Below the pieces are notes generated by a model. The model had not been told where the DNA came from, did no database searches, and saw nothing but the letters and a program-made list of their open reading frames with translations. A stretch of DNA of 64,000 nt from Ruthenibacterium lactatiformans (GTDB taxonomy: Bacteria; Bacillota; Clostridia; Oscillospirales; Ruminococcaceae), in NCBI RefSeq assembly GCF_000949455.1, contig NZ_JXXK01000021.1:1-64000 (forward strand). Reading direction: 5' to 3'. A program made the position numbers and the translations under genes. Below, piece after piece: positions 1 to 7,550 of this stretch (the stretch's first letter is position 1; every line of letters begins with the position of its first letter).

Positions 1-147
1 CACGTCAAAACAGAATCGGCATCCCTCTCTACGTTCCTCACGCTCTTGGAGAGCGGAGATAGCAACATCACACACTTCCTTTGCTTTAGTCCCCACCATC
101 ATCTTCAAACCCGTGAGTGTAGCAATCGCTTTCTTTCCGTCAGTCAT
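1..147 (-). CDS. Phage hypothetical protein, 3' end cut by window edge
   Basis: The first 49 codons of a small phage gene are visible; the stop lies off the left edge. The second ATG of a close ATG-ACA-ATG pair was chosen because it sits 8 bases from a GGAGG Shine-Dalgarno; the first ATG is only 2 bases away. The visible part is basic and then Arg/Glu-rich, with a Cys-x2-Cys pair near the cut edge that could begin a zinc ribbon. The start overlaps the preceding gene by 8 bases. Function unknown; last visible gene of the leftward early operon. Confidence 0.6.
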   Translation of the reverse strand, partial: MTDGKKAIATLTGLKMMVGTKAKEVCDVAISALQEREERREGCRFCFDV

Positions 148-367
148 TGTCATTTCCTCCGTCTACCAGATACAGGTCTGCATACTGTTTGTTTAATCCA
201 ACAGAACAAAGCCCCCCAAACTCATCTGAGATGACGGCCACAATTGCCTTGTCAAGTTCTCCACATGTTACTTTCGCTTTCAACGTTTCAAACGGAAGTA
301 ATCCGTCAGTGCTTTCGTCAACATTGAAATTCAACTCAATGGTAGCGACATATTTCCCTTTAATCAT
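140..367 (-). CDS. Phage hypothetical protein, 75 aa
   Basis: Small acidic protein with alternating beta-like hydrophobic segments (YVATIELNF near the N-terminus) and no recognised domain. The start at 367 follows GAGGG by 6 bases; an in-frame ATG at 373 is too close to that site. The gene overlaps its upstream neighbour by 8 bases and its own end overlaps the next gene by 8 bases, so translation is probably coupled along the series. It ends in Asn-Asp-Asn-Asp, a by-product of the shared junction sequence. Function cannot be assigned. Confidence 0.6.
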   Translation of the reverse strand: MIKGKYVATIELNFNVDESTDGLLPFETLKAKVTCGELDKAIVAVISDEFGGLCSVGLNKQYADLYLVDGGNDND

Positions 368-710
368 TGTCATTCCCTCTGTCAAGCGGCAAACATGCGC
401 ATTTGCAATAATTGATATAATCATCGTATCGCACAAGCACAGTGTCGTACCGTCTAAACTTTTTACAAAAACCAATCTGCATTTCCACTGGCGCATCGAC
501 TTTGCACACATCGCCAGCACCATAACCGGAGTTTTGCCATTCGGCAAGAGAATACAGTTCTGCTTCTTCCGGAAATAAGGTATACCCTCTAAAACATCTT
601 TTTTCTCCGTCTTGTGTCCTACGTCCCCAAAGCACGCACGGCATTCCAAACTTCCACTTGTACTCTGTGTGCTTTATGCTGATTGCAAGTAAATCTCGTT
701 CATCAGTCAT
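360..710 (-). CDS. Phage hypothetical protein, 116 aa
   Basis: Cys- and aromatic-rich small protein with no family I can name. The ATG at 710 has GGAGG 8 bases upstream and overlaps the end of the zinc-ribbon gene by 8 bases. It also ends Asn-Asp-Asn-Asp through the same junction sequence. Sequence composition and position in an uninterrupted leftward operon support it being a real phage early gene. Role unknown. Confidence 0.6.
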   Translation of the reverse strand: MTDERDLLAISIKHTEYKWKFGMPCVLWGRRTQDGEKRCFRGYTLFPEEAELYSLAEWQNSGYGAGDVCKVDAPVEMQIGFCKKFRRYDTVLVRYDDYINYCKCACLPLDRGNDND

Positions 711-996
711 TATCGTTCCCTCCGTTCATCTTGGCCCCGCAGTTTGGGCAGTATTTCATAACAATTATTGATGATGGCGAAAAATGAGTTTTGCACACAC
801 TACAAGGGCAACCGTTCAGACTTGGTGTAAGCGGAAACGATTCATACTCACCCCACCGCCCATGCACCACCGGTGCGGCGTCGACGACCGGGGCGTCCTC
901 TATGTCTCCGACATCTACCACTTGCACATATCCGCACTGTGTATCTGCTTCCCATGCTTTTTCTGTCAGTGCCTTTCGGCTTATCAAATCGTCCAC
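703..996 (-). CDS. Phage zinc-ribbon protein, 97 aa
   Basis: Matches a very common clostridial prophage type: an N-terminal DLISRKAL segment, a central Pro/Val-rich VVDAAPVVHGRW motif, and a C-terminal four-cysteine zinc ribbon (CSVC about residue 67, CPNCGAKM about residue 84). The GTG start lies behind GGGAGGA and 3 bases after the stop of the PAPS-reductase-like gene. The family has no established function; a nucleic-acid or protein-binding accessory role is inference. Identification of the type is secure, function is not. Confidence 0.75.
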   Translation of the reverse strand: MDDLISRKALTEKAWEADTQCGYVQVVDVGDIEDAPVVDAAPVVHGRWGEYESFPLTPSLNGCPCSVCKTHFSPSSIIVMKYCPNCGAKMNGGNDND

Positions 997-999
997 GGT

Positions 1000-1917
1000 C
1001 TATTCCTCCCACATATCCATCTGGTAATTATTGGCTTCTTCCTGTGTCCTGTCATGCATCCACCAGTCGAAGTATTCTTGGCCTGACCTAAATTTCTGTT
1101 TGAAATAGTGATTGTCCGGTTTGTCGTCAATGATATGCTGTGCCGTGCGCAGATACTGCGCCTTGAATTTGGGCCAGCGGCGGAACTCCTGCTCACGCCC
1201 CGCGCGGCGCGCCATGGGGCAGCCGATACAGCCGAGCCGCTCAAATCCCTCATTGTACAGGCCGCACTGCTCTAACCCTACATCCTTGGAATAGGACCAG
1301 ATATCCGAATCCGTCCAGTACGCCAGCGGGTTGATCCTCCTCTGGTTGTCCTGATAGCAGGTCTCGAATATCCTTCGCTTTTCACTGTTGTCAAACGGCA
1401 TGATGATGTTGTCACCGCGCTTTTTGTCCGATGCGATCTCCAACTCGTCGCGCTTTTTCATTCGATTTGAACTCTCGAATTTGCGAACGCCCATGCACTT
1501 AAAAGCCTTTCCGCATTCTGGTGCAGGACGTTCTTTTAAGGATTCACAACAAAAGCGTCGTTGTCTCATTGGCAGCATCCGTTTTTTTCTACACAGCGCC
1601 CACATGCTGTACTGGTACATCACGTCATAGGTCAGATATCCCAGATCGCTGTATGTCTGGAAATTTGCACGCTGAAAATAGACAAGCTCCGGCGGGTCGA
1701 TTCCTGTGATATTATGCATATAAAAATGTTTAACTCCCGCCCGGCGCATCAGATGCCCCAGCACGCGGCTGTCCTTTCCCTCGCTGGTGCAAACACAATA
1801 CCCGCGAGGATCTGCGTGGAGCGCCGCTCCCTCGTAGAATTGAAGCAGTTTTATAGCTTCCACATCAGGCGCGTTTTTGGTGCGACCAGCTTCATTCCAC
1901 TCAAGTTGATAATCCAT
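1000..1917 (-). CDS. Phage PAPS reductase-like PP-loop protein, 305 aa
   Basis: Member of the phosphoadenosine-phosphosulfate reductase/adenine-nucleotide alpha-hydrolase fold. A PP-loop-like SEGKDS motif sits near residue 46 and is followed by a HFYMHNITGIDPPE strand typical of CysH-like proteins. A Cys-rich middle (RRFCCESLKERPAPECGK) and a later CIGCPMARR cluster suggest metal or Fe-S binding. The ATG at 1917 lies 6 bases behind TTGGAG; an upstream TTG would be part of that site. Phage members are often annotated as PAPS reductases, but a true sulfate-assimilation role is doubtful without partner genes; nucleotide or DNA modification is an alternative inference. Confidence 0.75.
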   Translation of the reverse strand: MDYQLEWNEAGRTKNAPDVEAIKLLQFYEGAALHADPRGYCVCTSEGKDSRVLGHLMRRAGVKHFYMHNITGIDPPELVYFQRANFQTYSDLGYLTYDVMYQYSMWALCRKKRMLPMRQRRFCCESLKERPAPECGKAFKCMGVRKFESSNRMKKRDELEIASDKKRGDNIIMPFDNSEKRRIFETCYQDNQRRINPLAYWTDSDIWSYSKDVGLEQCGLYNEGFERLGCIGCPMARRAGREQEFRRWPKFKAQYLRTAQHIIDDKPDNHYFKQKFRSGQEYFDWWMHDRTQEEANNYQMDMWEE

Positions 1918-1929
1918 TCTTTTCTCCAA

Positions 1930-2199
1930 TCACATCGGCTCTACGCCCATCTTTTCATATGCAACCGATATCGCATGTTTCATTTCCTCTGAAAATGTAT
2001 CTCTTCCGCCCTGTGCAAGGATCTCCAGCAGCTCCTGCCGCATCCGCGTATAAAATGCTCCGACCTCTCGCTCATCAAGCTCAAGCTCTATTGCTGCGTT
2101 GTAGTGCGCCAGCGCCATGGCTTCGCACACAGCGTCGATTCCTTCACGGATTCCGGAGTTCTTTGCACGGGCAAGCATAAGCGCAAGGTTTTTGCTCAT
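1930..2199 (-). CDS. Phage hypothetical protein, 89 aa, helical
   Basis: All-helical-looking acidic protein, preceded by GAGGTG about 6 bases before the ATG. It lies between the DUF1064 gene (3 bases upstream) and the PAPS-reductase-like gene (12 bases downstream), so it is co-transcribed with both. No motif points to a function. Confidence 0.65.
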   Translation of the reverse strand: MSKNLALMLARAKNSGIREGIDAVCEAMALAHYNAAIELELDEREVGAFYTRMRQELLEILAQGGRDTFSEEMKHAISVAYEKMGVEPM

Positions 2200-2202
2200 C
2201 TC

Positions 2203-2514
2203 TCACACCTCATGAACCTTGATGCCATGTACCCACAGCATCAGCTTTCGCTTGATAACGTATTCAGGTGTGCGTACACCTTTCGCATCCTCAACAATCA
2301 TCTCTCCGTTCCGAGTGTACGCAAAATCGGCAATATACTTGCAGCTGCGTTCTCCTGCCTGTTTGGGAATAAGCTCAAACGACACCTGTAACCTCAATTC
2401 GGATATTTCTCCCGCACGCTCCAGCAGCAAAAGGTCTATGTATCTATCCCTCTCACGCTTACTGTCAAACGTTATGCCGTTGTATGTCGCCTTCTGGCTG
2501 TGGTATTTACTCAT
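2203..2514 (-). CDS. DUF1064-family phage protein, 103 aa
   Basis: Recognised by the N-terminal KYHSQKATYNGITFDSKRE pattern and the later KYIADFAYTR and VEDAKGVRTPEY segments, which are characteristic of DUF1064 phage proteins. The arrangement of Glu, Asp and Lys in the second half (DF...VEDAKG) resembles the PD-(D/E)xK nuclease core, so an endonuclease role is a reasonable inference. It starts inside the end of the preceding 42-residue gene (8-base overlap). Confidence 0.75.
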   Translation of the reverse strand: MSKYHSQKATYNGITFDSKRERDRYIDLLLLERAGEISELRLQVSFELIPKQAGERSCKYIADFAYTRNGEMIVEDAKGVRTPEYVIKRKLMLWVHGIKVHEV

Positions 2515-2635
2515 CGGCTTCCATCTCCCTGGAAATCGCTTTTAATTCGTTCGACGCATAGTTTACATAGAACTGCGCTTTTTCAACCGCCGTCCGTATA
2601 ACGTCAATACGCCGCTCTAGTTCTTTTTCGCTCAT
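2507..2635 (-). CDS. Small phage protein, 42 aa
   Basis: A 42-codon gene between the helicase and DUF1064 genes. Its ATG overlaps the helicase stop as ATGA, and its stop lies inside the first codons of the DUF1064 gene. The product is a charged amphipathic helix (starts MSEKELERRIDVIR). Double overlap, a consistent frame and a GGAG site upstream support translation. Function unknown. Confidence 0.55.
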   Translation of the reverse strand: MSEKELERRIDVIRTAVEKAQFYVNYASNELKAISREMEADE

Positions 2636-3876
2636 TCGCTCCTCCTGTTATCAACCGGGATGTAATTGTGGTACTGTGGCTGCCAGTGGAATTGCATTCT
2701 TCCCATTCCTCCGTGGCGGTTTTTTGCGATGATCGCATCCACTTCCCACGCATCATCCCCGCTCAAAAAATCTTCTGTTTTTTTCGGACGCATGAAGATC
2801 ACGCCGTCCGCGTCCGCTTCAATGTCGCTGCCTCCCTTTAAATCCGACAGCGTAGGTTCTTTCTGCCTGTCCACTGCTCGTCCCATCTGTACCAATGCCA
2901 CAATTGCAACATTGTGCTTTTGCGCCATGGCCTTGAGCGCGTGCGTAATCTCGCCCGTTATCTGCCACAAAGGCTTTTTCCCTGTATCGTCTCCGCGCAT
3001 CAATCCCAGGTAGTCGATAAACATTGCGTCCGGCTTATTTGACGCAAGCTTTGCCTCCACATCCTCGGCGGATATTCCGGGCGTATCGTCCATCACGAGG
3101 TGCAAATCTCCCATTCGGTCTACGGCAATGCCGATGCGTTTCTGCGCGTTTTCGTCAATGTCGTGGTCTCGAAAGCGTGTGGAATTTATCATGCATACCC
3201 GAGAAAGTATGCGGTGCACAAGCTGCTCCTTTGTCATTTCAAGGCTTCTGTAATCCACGCGATAGCGCTTTGCAAGCTGCACGGCCAGATGCATGGAAAA
3301 ATCTGTTTTGCCGTCTCCCGGACGCGCCGCAATTATGTACAGGCATCCTCGCTGTAAACCTCCCAGCACGTCGTTGAATTGTTTCCAATCGGTTTTCAGA
3401 GACGTATCGGGACGGAATAGATTCTGGTAAGCCTCCGTCACAGCCTCCAAAAATGTTTGCTCCGATGTGCTGTGTACGTGCTGCATGATGTCCCGCTGCT
3501 GCGCTGCCATCCGTTCAAGCTCCGCCGTCATTTCGTCGGCGGTGTGCCCGCTGATGGCAAGGCTCTGTAAATCCGTCACCAATGTACGTTCCCGCCATGC
3601 GTCCAGTACAAGCGCCGAATATTGCGGAAATGTCTCAATGCGCGGCGTAATACTTGCGCATTCTCGGATTATCCCGTCGTACTCTGCGCCAAGCTTAGAA
3701 ACCACCGTCACCGCGTCTACAGGCATTCCCGCCTTTTTCAGCTTCAGCATGCAGGAAAATATCCGTGCCAGCGGCTCCGCCTCAAACATCTTCGGTGAAA
3801 GCATCGTGCGCGCCTTATCCAGCAATGCGGGTTCCAGCATCAGGCAGCCAATGACGCTCTGTTCTGCCCCGAGCAT
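2632..3876 (-). CDS. DnaB-like replicative helicase, 414 aa
   Basis: Phage replicative helicase expected to unwind the replication fork after loading by the neighbouring initiator. The N-terminal helical domain (EQSVIGCLMLEP...) is followed by a RecA-like ATPase: Walker A RPGDGKT at residues 185-191, Walker B with Asp288 in FIDYLGLM, and a DnaB-type LSDLKGGSDIEADAD segment near the C-terminus. Length fits the DnaB family. Its ATG directly abuts the stop of the initiator gene, so the two are probably translated together. It uses its own small downstream gene by an ATGA overlap. Confidence 0.93.
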   Translation of the reverse strand: MLGAEQSVIGCLMLEPALLDKARTMLSPKMFEAEPLARIFSCMLKLKKAGMPVDAVTVVSKLGAEYDGIIRECASITPRIETFPQYSALVLDAWRERTLVTDLQSLAISGHTADEMTAELERMAAQQRDIMQHVHSTSEQTFLEAVTEAYQNLFRPDTSLKTDWKQFNDVLGGLQRGCLYIIAARPGDGKTDFSMHLAVQLAKRYRVDYRSLEMTKEQLVHRILSRVCMINSTRFRDHDIDENAQKRIGIAVDRMGDLHLVMDDTPGISAEDVEAKLASNKPDAMFIDYLGLMRGDDTGKKPLWQITGEITHALKAMAQKHNVAIVALVQMGRAVDRQKEPTLSDLKGGSDIEADADGVIFMRPKKTEDFLSGDDAWEVDAIIAKNRHGGMGRMQFHWQPQYHNYIPVDNRRSE

Positions 3877-4602
3877 TTAAAACAACTCCTCTGCCGTCAT
3901 ATCCGGCGTGATCTCCCGTCCCACGTCCGGCTTGATAACACGCGGTTCCGATGTGCGTTTAACAGGCTTGCCGTCTTTCCTCCACCAATTCAGAATCGTT
4001 GCATAGTGGCTTTTGTAACGGTGCCCGGTTTGTGCAAGATAGGCAGATAACCGCTCGATATACTCCGATGCGCCAATATCGCCCAAGCTGTCCACCAGCT
4101 TCCCATGCTCTTGCCCGTCGAGCAGCACGTTTTCAAACTCGCCAAATTTCTTTTTGGATATCTCGATAGAGATATCTTTTTTATTTCTTGATTTCTTGAC
4201 TTCTTGATTTCTTAATATAAGGGTCTGTGTTACTTCTGTGTTAGCACTGTGTTGGTCGCGTGTTACCTGATTGTTAGTTTCCGTGTTGACTCCTTGGTAC
4301 TCGATATAGTTTTTTATTGTAAACACGCTGAATTTTCCATGTGTGCACTGTGTTATTTCCTGTGTTGATTTTAGATGATTTATCGCTGTTCGCACGGACT
4401 GCACTGAAATACCTGTTTGCAATGAAATTTCGCGTATTGACGTTACTGCCTGTCCGACTTCCAACTCAATCCCACGGTAAAAACACGCCTCATATTGTGC
4501 CAGAAAAAGCAAATGAAGAAACACACATTTGGCATTCGTGTCAGTGTACCAGCCCCACTTCATCATCTTTCTGTAAAGCTTGATATATCCGTCATTTGCC
4601 AT
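3877..4602 (-). CDS. Phage replication initiator/replisome organizer, 241 aa
   Basis: The N-terminus (GYIKLYRKMMKWGWYTD..., then SIREISLQTGISVQSVRTAINHLKS) is the winged-helix domain of phage replisome organizers. The C-terminal part (YKSHYATILNWWRKDG) resembles the DnaD-like or helicase-loading segment of such proteins. It sits immediately upstream of the DnaB-like helicase, the usual order. The middle of the gene is AT-rich, low in coding constraint and carries 8-bp direct repeats at 11-12-bp spacing, which look like the phage origin. Confidence 0.85.
   Translation of the reverse strand: MANDGYIKLYRKMMKWGWYTDTNAKCVFLHLLFLAQYEACFYRGIELEVGQAVTSIREISLQTGISVQSVRTAINHLKSTQEITQCTHGKFSVFTIKNYIEYQGVNTETNNQVTRDQHSANTEVTQTLILRNQEVKKSRNKKDISIEISKKKFGEFENVLLDGQEHGKLVDSLGDIGASEYIERLSAYLAQTGHRYKSHYATILNWWRKDGKPVKRTSEPRVIKPDVGREITPDMTAEELF
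4225..4367. repeat. Iteron array, putative phage replication origin
   Basis: Direct repeats of CTGTGTTA (complement TAACACAG) begin at 4225, 4236 and 4247, with degenerate copies at 4258, 4269 and 4281. A second pair starts at 4348 and 4360. Spacing is 11-12 bp, about one helical turn and not a multiple of three, so it cannot come from a protein repeat. An AT-rich tract with TTCTTGA repeats (about 4165-4222) adjoins it and could be the unwinding element. Origins inside initiator genes are known in phages such as lambda. Confidence 0.65.
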
Positions 4603-4614
4603 ATTGTCACGTCC

Positions 4615-5052
4615 TTAAAACGGCAAATCTTCTGAATCGTCAATCACCGCAAAATCATCCTGCTGCACATCTGCTGCAGCGGCATTTGTTTTAAACGGAT
4701 CTCGTCGCTGTGCGTCTACCTTCGGTGCTTCTCGCGCTGTGCTGGCAAAATGAACGCCTCCTGCGACCACCTCAAAGGCCGTGCGCTTGTTCCCGTTTTT
4801 GTCCTCATAATTACGGGTCTGGATGGAACCGTTCACGGCGATCATGCTGCCTTTATGAAAATACTTGCATACAAACTCCGCTGTCTGCCGCCATGTTACA
4901 ATGTCGATAAAATCGGCCTTTCGTTCTCCATCCTTGGAATAGCTGCGGTCTACCGCGATGCGGAACGTGCATGTCGCAACCCCGCTCGGTGTGTGGCGCA
5001 GTTCGGGTTCAGCCACAAGGCGCCCCAGCAAAGCTACTACGTTCAATCCCAT
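4615..5052 (-). CDS. ssb: Single-stranded DNA-binding protein, 145 aa
   Basis: Phage-encoded SSB that coats single strands during replication and recombination. The OB fold is clear (NVVALLGRLVAEPELRHTPS, later FIDIVTWRQTAEFV and GSIQTRNYEDKNG), and the acidic C-terminal tip ends DDSEDLPF, the partner-docking tail. The start was set at 5052, six bases after AAAGGACG; a more upstream ATG would add residues not typical of SSB. It lies just upstream of the initiator gene. Confidence 0.95.
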   Translation of the reverse strand: MGLNVVALLGRLVAEPELRHTPSGVATCTFRIAVDRSYSKDGERKADFIDIVTWRQTAEFVCKYFHKGSMIAVNGSIQTRNYEDKNGNKRTAFEVVAGGVHFASTAREAPKVDAQRRDPFKTNAAAADVQQDDFAVIDDSEDLPF

Positions 5053-5109
5053 ATCAAACGTCCTTTCAAAACTCAACTTAAAACTTAACTTGAAACTGTA
5101 CTTTACAAA

Positions 5110-5427
5110 TCACAGATAGTTTTTGTAAAATTCGCGGATAAAATCTTCTTTGCCCCATCCGTATTCCTGCATCGCCGCTTTCTGTGCTGCCTGCTGGCAA
5201 TACGTCCTTGATTCTCTATTGCTGTGTACCGCATTCGGCCCGTATTCATGGCACCGGTTATGGCACAGCGGAACCCAAAGCCCAAGGCGTTTGCTCTTTT
5301 CGCGCATCGCTCCGCCAAAGCATTCATGCCTGTCAAGCTTTTCGTCCTGTCCTCCGCACAAAAAGCAGCAGTCTGTGTCAAACGTCACAATGCTGGGTGC
5401 GTATCCGTTTTTATCGAGATTCTTCAC
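5110..5427 (-). CDS. Cys/His-rich putative HNH-like phage nuclease, 105 aa
   Basis: GTG start behind GGAGGAG, overlapping the NinB-like gene as GTGA. The product has CFLCGG (about residue 20), DRHECFGG, then VPLCHNRCHEYGPNAVH, a spacing typical of small phage HNH or NinG-type zinc nucleases. It ends in FYKNYL, a pattern I associate with this clostridial phage group. Placement between recombination genes and ssb supports a recombination nuclease role, but catalysis is inferred. Confidence 0.65.
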   Translation of the reverse strand: MKNLDKNGYAPSIVTFDTDCCFLCGGQDEKLDRHECFGGAMREKSKRLGLWVPLCHNRCHEYGPNAVHSNRESRTYCQQAAQKAAMQEYGWGKEDFIREFYKNYL

Positions 5428-5951
5428 CGTGGCTCCTCCTTGATGCGTGCCAGTTCTTCCGGTGTCATCGTCTCTATTCCAAGGTCTTTGCACTCGCTTA
5501 CAATGCCGTCTATCAGGACACTCATTTCCTTGGTGGTGTATGTAGAGCTGCCAAGGTATACGCGGTAATATTGCGCCCGTTCTTCCGGAGCAAGTGTTTC
5601 ATGTTGTTCGCAGTATTTGTACTGACGCTTGAACATCTCAACGCTTTTATTTGGCACCTTTACCACAAATTGCTGGCCGTATCTTTTCAGCATCTCAAGA
5701 TATACGCTGTCCTTGTCTGTGTGCAGCAAATCGGCCATCTGGCCCATAAGCTCCCACGCATACGCATTTGCGTCTTTGCTGCGGGCCTTTGTTTTACGCT
5801 TGATTTCTGCCACCATATCCACGGTCTTATCTTTCAGCTCATACGCAATCTGTGCGGCCTGCGCGCGGTTTTTCACGCGCAGGCGCAGCCAGCATTCAAG
5901 CCCCATTTCAACGCGGCATGCATCAAACTCAATCCGCATCGTTTGTGCCAA
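5424..5951 (-). CDS. NinB-like phage recombination protein, about 175 aa
   Basis: Contains KARSKDANAYAWELMGQMA, comparable to the NRSLDQNRKLWACL core of lambda NinB (Orf), and a C-terminal GIETMTPEELARIKEE, also NinB-like. NinB assists single-strand annealing and RecA-independent recombination. The TTG at 5951 is 8-10 bases behind GGGGGTG inside the preceding gene; an ATG at 5939 is the alternative start. It overlaps the Sak-type gene upstream and the nuclease gene downstream. Family assignment rests on short motifs. Confidence 0.6.
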   Translation of the reverse strand: MAQTMRIEFDACRVEMGLECWLRLRVKNRAQAAQIAYELKDKTVDMVAEIKRKTKARSKDANAYAWELMGQMADLLHTDKDSVYLEMLKRYGQQFVVKVPNKSVEMFKRQYKYCEQHETLAPEERAQYYRVYLGSSTYTTKEMSVLIDGIVSECKDLGIETMTPEELARIKEEPR

Positions 5952-6510
5952 ATCTCAATTCACCCCCATCGGGCTCCTTTTTCATTGCCGCTTTCTGGCA
6001 ATCCGGGCAAAGCGTGCGTTTAAAACGCCTTCTGCTGTATTCTGCAATTTTTTCAGGCGGCCAGTCTGGGCGGCCTTCAATCTGTTTTTTGCATTCCTCG
6101 CAAAATACCGGGTCGGGTGGGACATCCGGCAAATCCTCTCCGGCATAGATATACAACCCAAGTCCATGCCTTGCACACGCCTTTGTAAGGCTGCGCTGAA
6201 TGGCTTTGTTCACGTCCATACTCGTGACGTTCTCAAAAGCAATGCTCTTGTTCCTGAGATCCATAACAGGCAACATTTCAATATGCTCTATGCCATTCAG
6301 CGTAACGCCTGTTTTCACCCAGCATGTGCGACCGTCGGTAAAGTAATTGCATCCTTCCGGCGTTTCGTAAATCGTATAAATCGCATCAGGATGTCGCTTT
6401 TTGATTTCAGCCCACGCCCATGCCCATGACAGATATGTAAGCCCATTCTTCTTTTCGGTGTGCTCATTGACATTTACGGCATAAAGCTCCGCAAAATAGT
6501 TCTCGTTCAT
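5929..6510 (-). CDS. DUF1071/Sak-type single-strand annealing protein, 193 aa
   Basis: The first ~130 residues match the DUF1071 single-strand-annealing family: YLSWAWAWAEIKKRHPDA, VKTGVTLNGIEHIEMLPVMD, then DVNKAIQRSLTKACARHGLG and LYIYAGEDLP. Such proteins replace RecT or Redbeta in many lactococcal and clostridial phages. A C-terminal extension carries two Cys-x2-Cys pairs (FCEECKK and LCPDCQK), a zinc ribbon added to the core. SD GGAGGAAAC precedes the ATG. The neighbours ssb and NinB-like gene complete a recombination module. Confidence 0.85.
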   Translation of the reverse strand: MNENYFAELYAVNVNEHTEKKNGLTYLSWAWAWAEIKKRHPDAIYTIYETPEGCNYFTDGRTCWVKTGVTLNGIEHIEMLPVMDLRNKSIAFENVTSMDVNKAIQRSLTKACARHGLGLYIYAGEDLPDVPPDPVFCEECKKQIEGRPDWPPEKIAEYSRRRFKRTLCPDCQKAAMKKEPDGGELRFGTNDAD

Positions 6511-6519
6511 GTTTCCTCC

Positions 6520-6774
6520 TTATCCGGCCATATAGCCTACGGTACACCAGTCCCATTCTCCGGGGCCTGCAATATATTCTCCCGTTTCAGCATCTACCAA
6601 TGTTCCATCGTCGAGCCTGTCGCAGCATCCGTCGCATCCCAATGTGCCGAACCGGTCAAAGAACATGATATTTCCCCAGCTAAGACGGTCATTACACTTA
6701 CTGCAAGCAGGATTGTCGCCATCGTCGGTTGGGTCAAACGCCGCGGATATTCCGATGTAATGCAGTTCAGGCAT
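6520..6774 (-). CDS. Phage zinc-binding hypothetical protein, 84 aa
   Basis: Small acidic protein with two Cys-x2-Cys pairs (ACSKCND near residue 24 and LGCDGCCD near residue 49) that could bind one zinc. The ATG at 6774 was chosen for the GGGGAGG site nine bases upstream; longer versions would run deep into the neighbouring gene. It overlaps the upstream gene's end by 8 bases. Function unknown. Confidence 0.6.
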   Translation of the reverse strand: MPELHYIGISAAFDPTDDGDNPACSKCNDRLSWGNIMFFDRFGTLGCDGCCDRLDDGTLVDAETGEYIAGPGEWDWCTVGYMAG

Positions 6775-7207
6775 TTGACAAATCCTCCCCGGTGGTGTAT
6801 TTTTTAGATGTAGATTTTTGGTCTGCGCCTCTGTTATCCGTGCCAGCGGATGCAGGGGCTTTCTTTTTTTCTTCCTCGCGCAACAGTCGGTAGCTGCATA
6901 CATTCAGCCATCCCTGTGTTGTTCCGTATCCGCACAACTTAACGGCTTCTTTTATCCGTTCGGCCTGTTCGCGCGTGAATCGGGCGGAAATGCGGTGTGG
7001 CAGCTTGTGCCTGTCACCCGACCGTTTACATTGCTTCACGGTCAAACCGCCGTTTCTGGCTGTTGCAACCGCGTCCAGCGCGGCCTGCGCTTCTGCTGTG
7101 CGTTGTACGCCGTATTTTCCGGGATTGTTGGCTTTGCTGTCCAGCGATTTGTCGTATCCGCTGAACCCGGCCGCACGTACAACCTGCACGCATTCTTTTT
7201 GTGTCAT
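6767..7207 (-). CDS. Phage hypothetical protein, 146 aa
   Basis: Basic protein with a GKYGVQRTAEAQAALD segment and a helical KLPHRISARFTREQAERIKEA stretch resembling ribbon-helix-helix-type DNA-binding surfaces, and a hydrophilic tail. GAGGAGG lies 8 bases before the ATG. I do not recognise the family. It is the first gene after a short opposite-strand gene, so it may start its own transcript. Confidence 0.6.
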   Translation of the reverse strand: MTQKECVQVVRAAGFSGYDKSLDSKANNPGKYGVQRTAEAQAALDAVATARNGGLTVKQCKRSGDRHKLPHRISARFTREQAERIKEAVKLCGYGTTQGWLNVCSYRLLREEEKKKAPASAGTDNRGADQKSTSKKYTTGEDLSNA

Positions 7208-7324
7208 GGCTTGTCCTCCTCTCTATAATCACGAAAATTTATGGTATTTTGACGAATTGTTTCTTCCTTTCTCAAAATCATAGACATAAATGATATGCTG
7301 AATATTGGAAAGGGGGTGATTTTT

Positions 7325-7543
7325 TTGAAACCGAACTCATCTAAGCTTCTGTCTGACGTAAAAGAACTTGCCCAAAACGCACGAGCTGGCTTTGCATTGC
7401 GCGTTAGTATGCCATACGGTACGCCAGACGGAACTGAAATCACAGAAAATGACATTGTGCTGATTGTAAGAGAAACAGATTTAGCTATAAGCCGGTTAGC
7501 GGAAGCAATCGAGACAATGGCAGAGTTTATTGCAGACAATTAA
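7325..7543 (+). CDS. Small phage protein on opposite strand, 72 aa
   Basis: Rightward gene inside the leftward early operon. The TTG at 7325 is preceded by AAAGGGGGTGA about 8 bases upstream, a much better start than the ATG at 7295. The product has an amphipathic helical C-terminus (RETDLAISRLAEAIETMAEFI). It ends 13 bases before a strong terminator reading in the same direction, so it is a self-contained unit, as expected of a phage moron. Function unknown. Confidence 0.65.
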   Translation: MKPNSSKLLSDVKELAQNARAGFALRVSMPYGTPDGTEITENDIVLIVRETDLAISRLAEAIETMAEFIADN

Positions 7544-7550
7544 TTCTCAA

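Noticed and set aside
7204..7539. Leftward 111-codon frame opposite the small rightward phage gene
   Set aside because: Ser/Ile-rich, without ribosome site, and antisense to a gene with a good start and its own terminator.
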